Assembly: GCA_027310325.1 (NCBI GenBank)
Contig: DAIDBB010000562.1
Coordinates: 1 to 7,248, forward strand
Direction: 5' to 3'
Source of the DNA: a bacterium
GTDB lineage: Bacteria > Desulfobacterota > GWC2-55-46
DNA length: 7,248 bases
The notes beneath the pieces are model-generated. The model worked only from the letters and a program-made list of their open reading frames with translations. It made no database searches and was not told the DNA's origin. The position numbers and the translations under genes are program-made. Positions 4,750 through 7,248 of this stretch are shown here, piece after piece. How positions within the stretch are numbered: position 1 is the stretch's first letter; each line of letters opens with the position of its first letter.

Positions 4750-7248
4750 GTGAAGCTCTCTCAAAACCTCCCTATAGAAGCCGCCATACCTGATATAAAA
4801 GTCGCACTTGCGGCGGGATTGAACGTCGTTCTTGAGGCCCCGCCGGGAGCGGGCAAGACCACGATCGTCCCGCTCGCCCTTATGGACGAGGCCTGGCTCG
4901 ATGGAAAGCGGATAGTCATGCTCGAGCCGAGGAGGCTCGCGGCAAGGGCTGCAGCGTACAGGCTCTCCTATCTTTTCGGCTCCGAAGTAGGTAACACCGT
5001 CGGATATCGCACCAGGCTCGACAGCAAAACAGGCCCCTTGACCCGGATAGAGGTCGTAACGGAAGGGATACTCACGAGGTTTCTTCAGGAAGACCCGGCT
5101 ATTTCCGACGTTGGTCTTATAATATTCGACGAATTCCATGAGCGAAGCGTGCACGCTGACCTGGGGCTCGCCCTTGCTGTCGAGTCCCGGTCTGTATTGA
5201 GAGAAGACCTGCGGATCATCGTAATGTCTGCAACTCTCGACGGCATGGAAGTGGCAACGCTTCTTGAAGACGCCCGTGTGATAAAAACCGCCGGGAGGGC
5301 CTATCCGGTCGATCTGCGCTATCTTGAGGCTAGGGGCCCGCGCCGCTTTGAGGAGCTTTCGGGGCCGGAATTCATCTCGAAGGTCGTTGCCGCGGTCCTG
5401 AGGGCCTTGAAGGAAGAAGAGGGGAGTGTCCTCGTTTTCCTTCCCGGAAGCGGGGAGATAAGAAGGGTCGAGTCAGGGCTTATTGATAGGGTCCCGCCGG
5501 AGGTGGAAGTCTCCTCTCTTTACGGAGAACTTTCCAGGGAACTTCAGGACAGGGCATTGAGGCCCTCGCCGCCAGGCAGGAGAAAAGTCGTACTCGCGAC
5601 GTCCATCGCCGAGACAAGCCTTACGATAGACGGCATAAGAATAGTCATAGACGGAGGACTTAAGCGCATTTCCCGTTTTTCGCCCTCTACGGGCATGAGC
5701 AGGCTCGAAACGATAAGGGTGACCAGGGACTCGGCGGAGCAAAGGGCAGGCAGGGCCGGAAGGCTTGAGCCGGGTGTCTGCTACCGCCTCTGGGACGAGA
5801 GGGAGAATTGCGCCCTAAGGCAAAGGAACACGCCCGAGATAATGGAGGCTGACCTCGCCCCGCTTGCGCTAAACCTGGCCGTATGGGGGGTGAAAGACCC
5901 TTTAAAGCTAAGGTGGCTCGACCCTCCTCCTGACGGCGCCATGACGCAAGCAAAGGAAATCCTGAGGCGCCTCGGGGCGATGGATTCGGACGATAGCGCT
6001 ACGGTCCGGGGCAAGGAGATATCTAAACTGCCTCTCCATCCGCGACTTACCCATATGGCCCTTAAAGGAAATGACCTAGGGCTGGGGGACCTTGCATGCT
6101 ATCTTTCGGCGCTTTTAAGCGAAAGGGATTTTTTAAGGGTAGGTTCCGTTGGCGCGGACTCTGACATAAGGCACCGTCTTGAGATACTCTTAGGCCGTTC
6201 TCGCAGTCAAGTGGATCATGACAGAAATTCATGCGAGCGTGTAAAGGCGATGGCACAGCAGCTAAAAAAGACGTTCGGCATCAGGGACTCTTCCGACGAC
6301 GTCGAAAAAGCGGGCCTCCTTCTTGCCTTCGCGTTTCCTGATAGGATAGCGAGAAGGCGCACCGTGGGAGAGGGCAGGTATCTGCTTTCAAACGGCCGGG
6401 GCGCTTATTTCAGGGGTAAGGACGCGCTTTCAAAGGAAGATTACATCGTTGCGGCTAGCATCGACGGAGGAGAAAGGGAGTCTCAGATATTCCTGGCGGC
6501 CCCCGTTAAACTGACCGACCTTGATGAATATTTTGCTGGAGATATTATCGATTCGCAAAATATCGCCTGGGACCAGGCGGAGGGCGCGGTCATAGCGCGC
6601 AGGCAACGGAAGCTCTGGAGCCTTGTGCTTTCAGACGTGCAAATCCAAAAACCCGACGGGGAAGCTGTTTTGGAGGCGCTCCTTTCCGGCCTCAGGCAGA
6701 ACGGTCTTGGGATACTGCCGTGGGACGAAGCGGCCACGAACCTAAAGGCCAGGATAAACCTCCTTAATCGAATGAGCGGGGTCACAGGCATCGTTTTTCC
6801 AGATGTTTCAGACAATCGGCTTCTTGAGACTATCGGCGCGTGGCTCGCCCCGTGTATTGCTGGGATGACGCGCCTTGAGCATCTCAAAAAATTGGACATG
6901 TCGGCCGTAATTTCAGGAATCCTCAACCGGGAGGAACGGCAGGCCCTTGATAGGCTTGCTCCAACGCATCTTACTGTCCCGAGCGGCTCCCGCATCCGGA
7001 TCGATTACGCCGGCGGCGAACGCCCCGTCCTTGCCGTCCGAATCCAGGAGGTGCTTGGCCTCGCCGTGACACCAGCCATCGCCAACGGCAAACTCCCTTT
7101 GCTTCTGCATCTACTTTCCCCGGCCGGCCGCCCCGTTCAGGTTACCGAGGACCTCGCCGGCTTCTGGACCAATAGTTACCCGATGGTCAGGAAAGAACTT
7201 AAGGGGCGCTACCCCAAGCACTATTGGCCTGATGACCCAGCGGTGGCT
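4750..7248 (+). CDS. hrpB: ATP-dependent helicase HrpB (DEAH/DExH family), lacking only its extreme C-terminus at the right edge
   Basis: 833 codons read openly from a GTG at 4750 to the edge. HrpB is a cytoplasmic DEAH-box, RNA-helicase-like ATPase whose cellular role is poorly known. Motifs in order: Walker A APPGAGKTT (30-38), Ia EPRRLAARAA (59-68), TEGIL (104-108), motif II DEFHERS (127-133, the DEFH form typical of HrpB), motif III SAT (160-162), motif V SIAETSLTIDG (285-295) and motif VI QRAGRAGR (331-338). A helical HA2-type region follows, then the HrpB-specific C-terminal domain, ending AGRPVQVTEDLAGFW and VRKELKGRYPKHYWPDDP, which in E. coli HrpB lies about a dozen residues from the stop. 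The catalytic set is complete, with no frameshift. The GTG is chosen because it places LPIEAAIP, the conserved HrpB start, at residues 7-14; an in-frame TAA at 4726 limits extension. No good Shine-Dalgarno or promoter is visible. It is divergent from murJ. Confidence 0.95.
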   Translation, partial: MKLSQNLPIEAAIPDIKVALAAGLNVVLEAPPGAGKTTIVPLALMDEAWLDGKRIVMLEPRRLAARAAAYRLSYLFGSEVGNTVGYRTRLDSKTGPLTRIEVVTEGILTRFLQEDPAISDVGLIIFDEFHERSVHADLGLALAVESRSVLREDLRIIVMSATLDGMEVATLLEDARVIKTAGRAYPVDLRYLEARGPRRFEELSGPEFISKVVAAVLRALKEEEGSVLVFLPGSGEIRRVESGLIDRVPPEVEVSSLYGELSRELQDRALRPSPPGRRKVVLATSIAETSLTIDGIRIVIDGGLKRISRFSPSTGMSRLETIRVTRDSAEQRAGRAGRLEPGVCYRLWDERENCALRQRNTPEIMEADLAPLALNLAVWGVKDPLKLRWLDPPPDGAMTQAKEILRRLGAMDSDDSATVRGKEISKLPLHPRLTHMALKGNDLGLGDLACYLSALLSERDFLRVGSVGADSDIRHRLEILLGRSRSQVDHDRNSCERVKAMAQQLKKTFGIRDSSDDVEKAGLLLAFAFPDRIARRRTVGEGRYLLSNGRGAYFRGKDALSKEDYIVAASIDGGERESQIFLAAPVKLTDLDEYFAGDIIDSQNIAWDQAEGAVIARRQRKLWSLVLSDVQIQKPDGEAVLEALLSGLRQNGLGILPWDEAATNLKARINLLNRMSGVTGIVFPDVSDNRLLETIGAWLAPCIAGMTRLEHLKKLDMSAVISGILNREERQALDRLAPTHLTVPSGSRIRIDYAGGERPVLAVRIQEVLGLAVTPAIANGKLPLLLHLLSPAGRPVQVTEDLAGFWTNSYPMVRKELKGRYPKHYWPDDPAVA

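Noticed and set aside
6483..6995. 170-codon open frame on the minus strand
   Set aside because: It is antisense to the C-terminal part of hrpB; the arginine- and serine-rich translation is typical of a shadow frame.
1..7248. Search for tRNA, rRNA, CRISPR repeats, insertion-sequence ends, or a defence or biosynthetic cluster
   Set aside because: Nothing matching these was found. Five ordinary protein genes fill almost the whole window, so I do not claim a new system.

Overview
The window is chromosomal DNA from a bacterium with an outer-membrane-type gene set. It carries a SCP-x-type thiolase, a short-chain acyl-CoA dehydrogenase, the lipid II flippase MurJ and the DEAH-family helicase HrpB. 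Moderate GC, with AGG/AGA arginine codons and frequent ATA isoleucine codons in most genes, suggests a Desulfobacterota (former Deltaproteobacteria), Nitrospirota or similar environmental lineage. That placement is inference; no taxonomic marker is present.

Layout, left to right. (1) Positions 1-451, minus strand: the N-terminal 150 codons of a thiolase-superfamily protein that runs off the left edge. (2) 452-567: a 116-bp divergent intergenic region with a candidate promoter in each direction and a dyad overlapping the rightward -10 box. (3) 568-1704, plus: acyl-CoA dehydrogenase. (4) 1705-1820: a short gap with a good Shine-Dalgarno for the next gene and, on the minus strand, what may be an orphan protein C-terminus. 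(5) 1821-2885, plus: a zinc- and NADP-type alcohol dehydrogenase/aldehyde reductase close to E. coli YahK, with codon usage sharply unlike its neighbours. (6) 2886-3055: a gap between convergent genes with no convincing terminator. (7) 3056-4615, minus: murJ. (8) 4616-4749: a divergent intergenic region with a fair murJ promoter. (9) 4750-7248, plus: hrpB, complete except for roughly its last dozen residues, which lie beyond the right edge.

The thiolase and acyl-CoA dehydrogenase are a natural pair for beta-oxidation-like acyl-CoA metabolism, expressed from a shared control region. MurJ serves peptidoglycan synthesis, HrpB is an RNA-helicase-like protein of poorly defined role, and the alcohol dehydrogenase looks like an acquired single-gene insert. 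I see no RNA genes, CRISPR array, insertion sequence, defence island or new multi-gene system. The points most worth a second look are the thiolase's missing catalytic cysteine, the foreign codon signature of the alcohol dehydrogenase with possible debris at its edge, and the dyad in the divergent promoter region.
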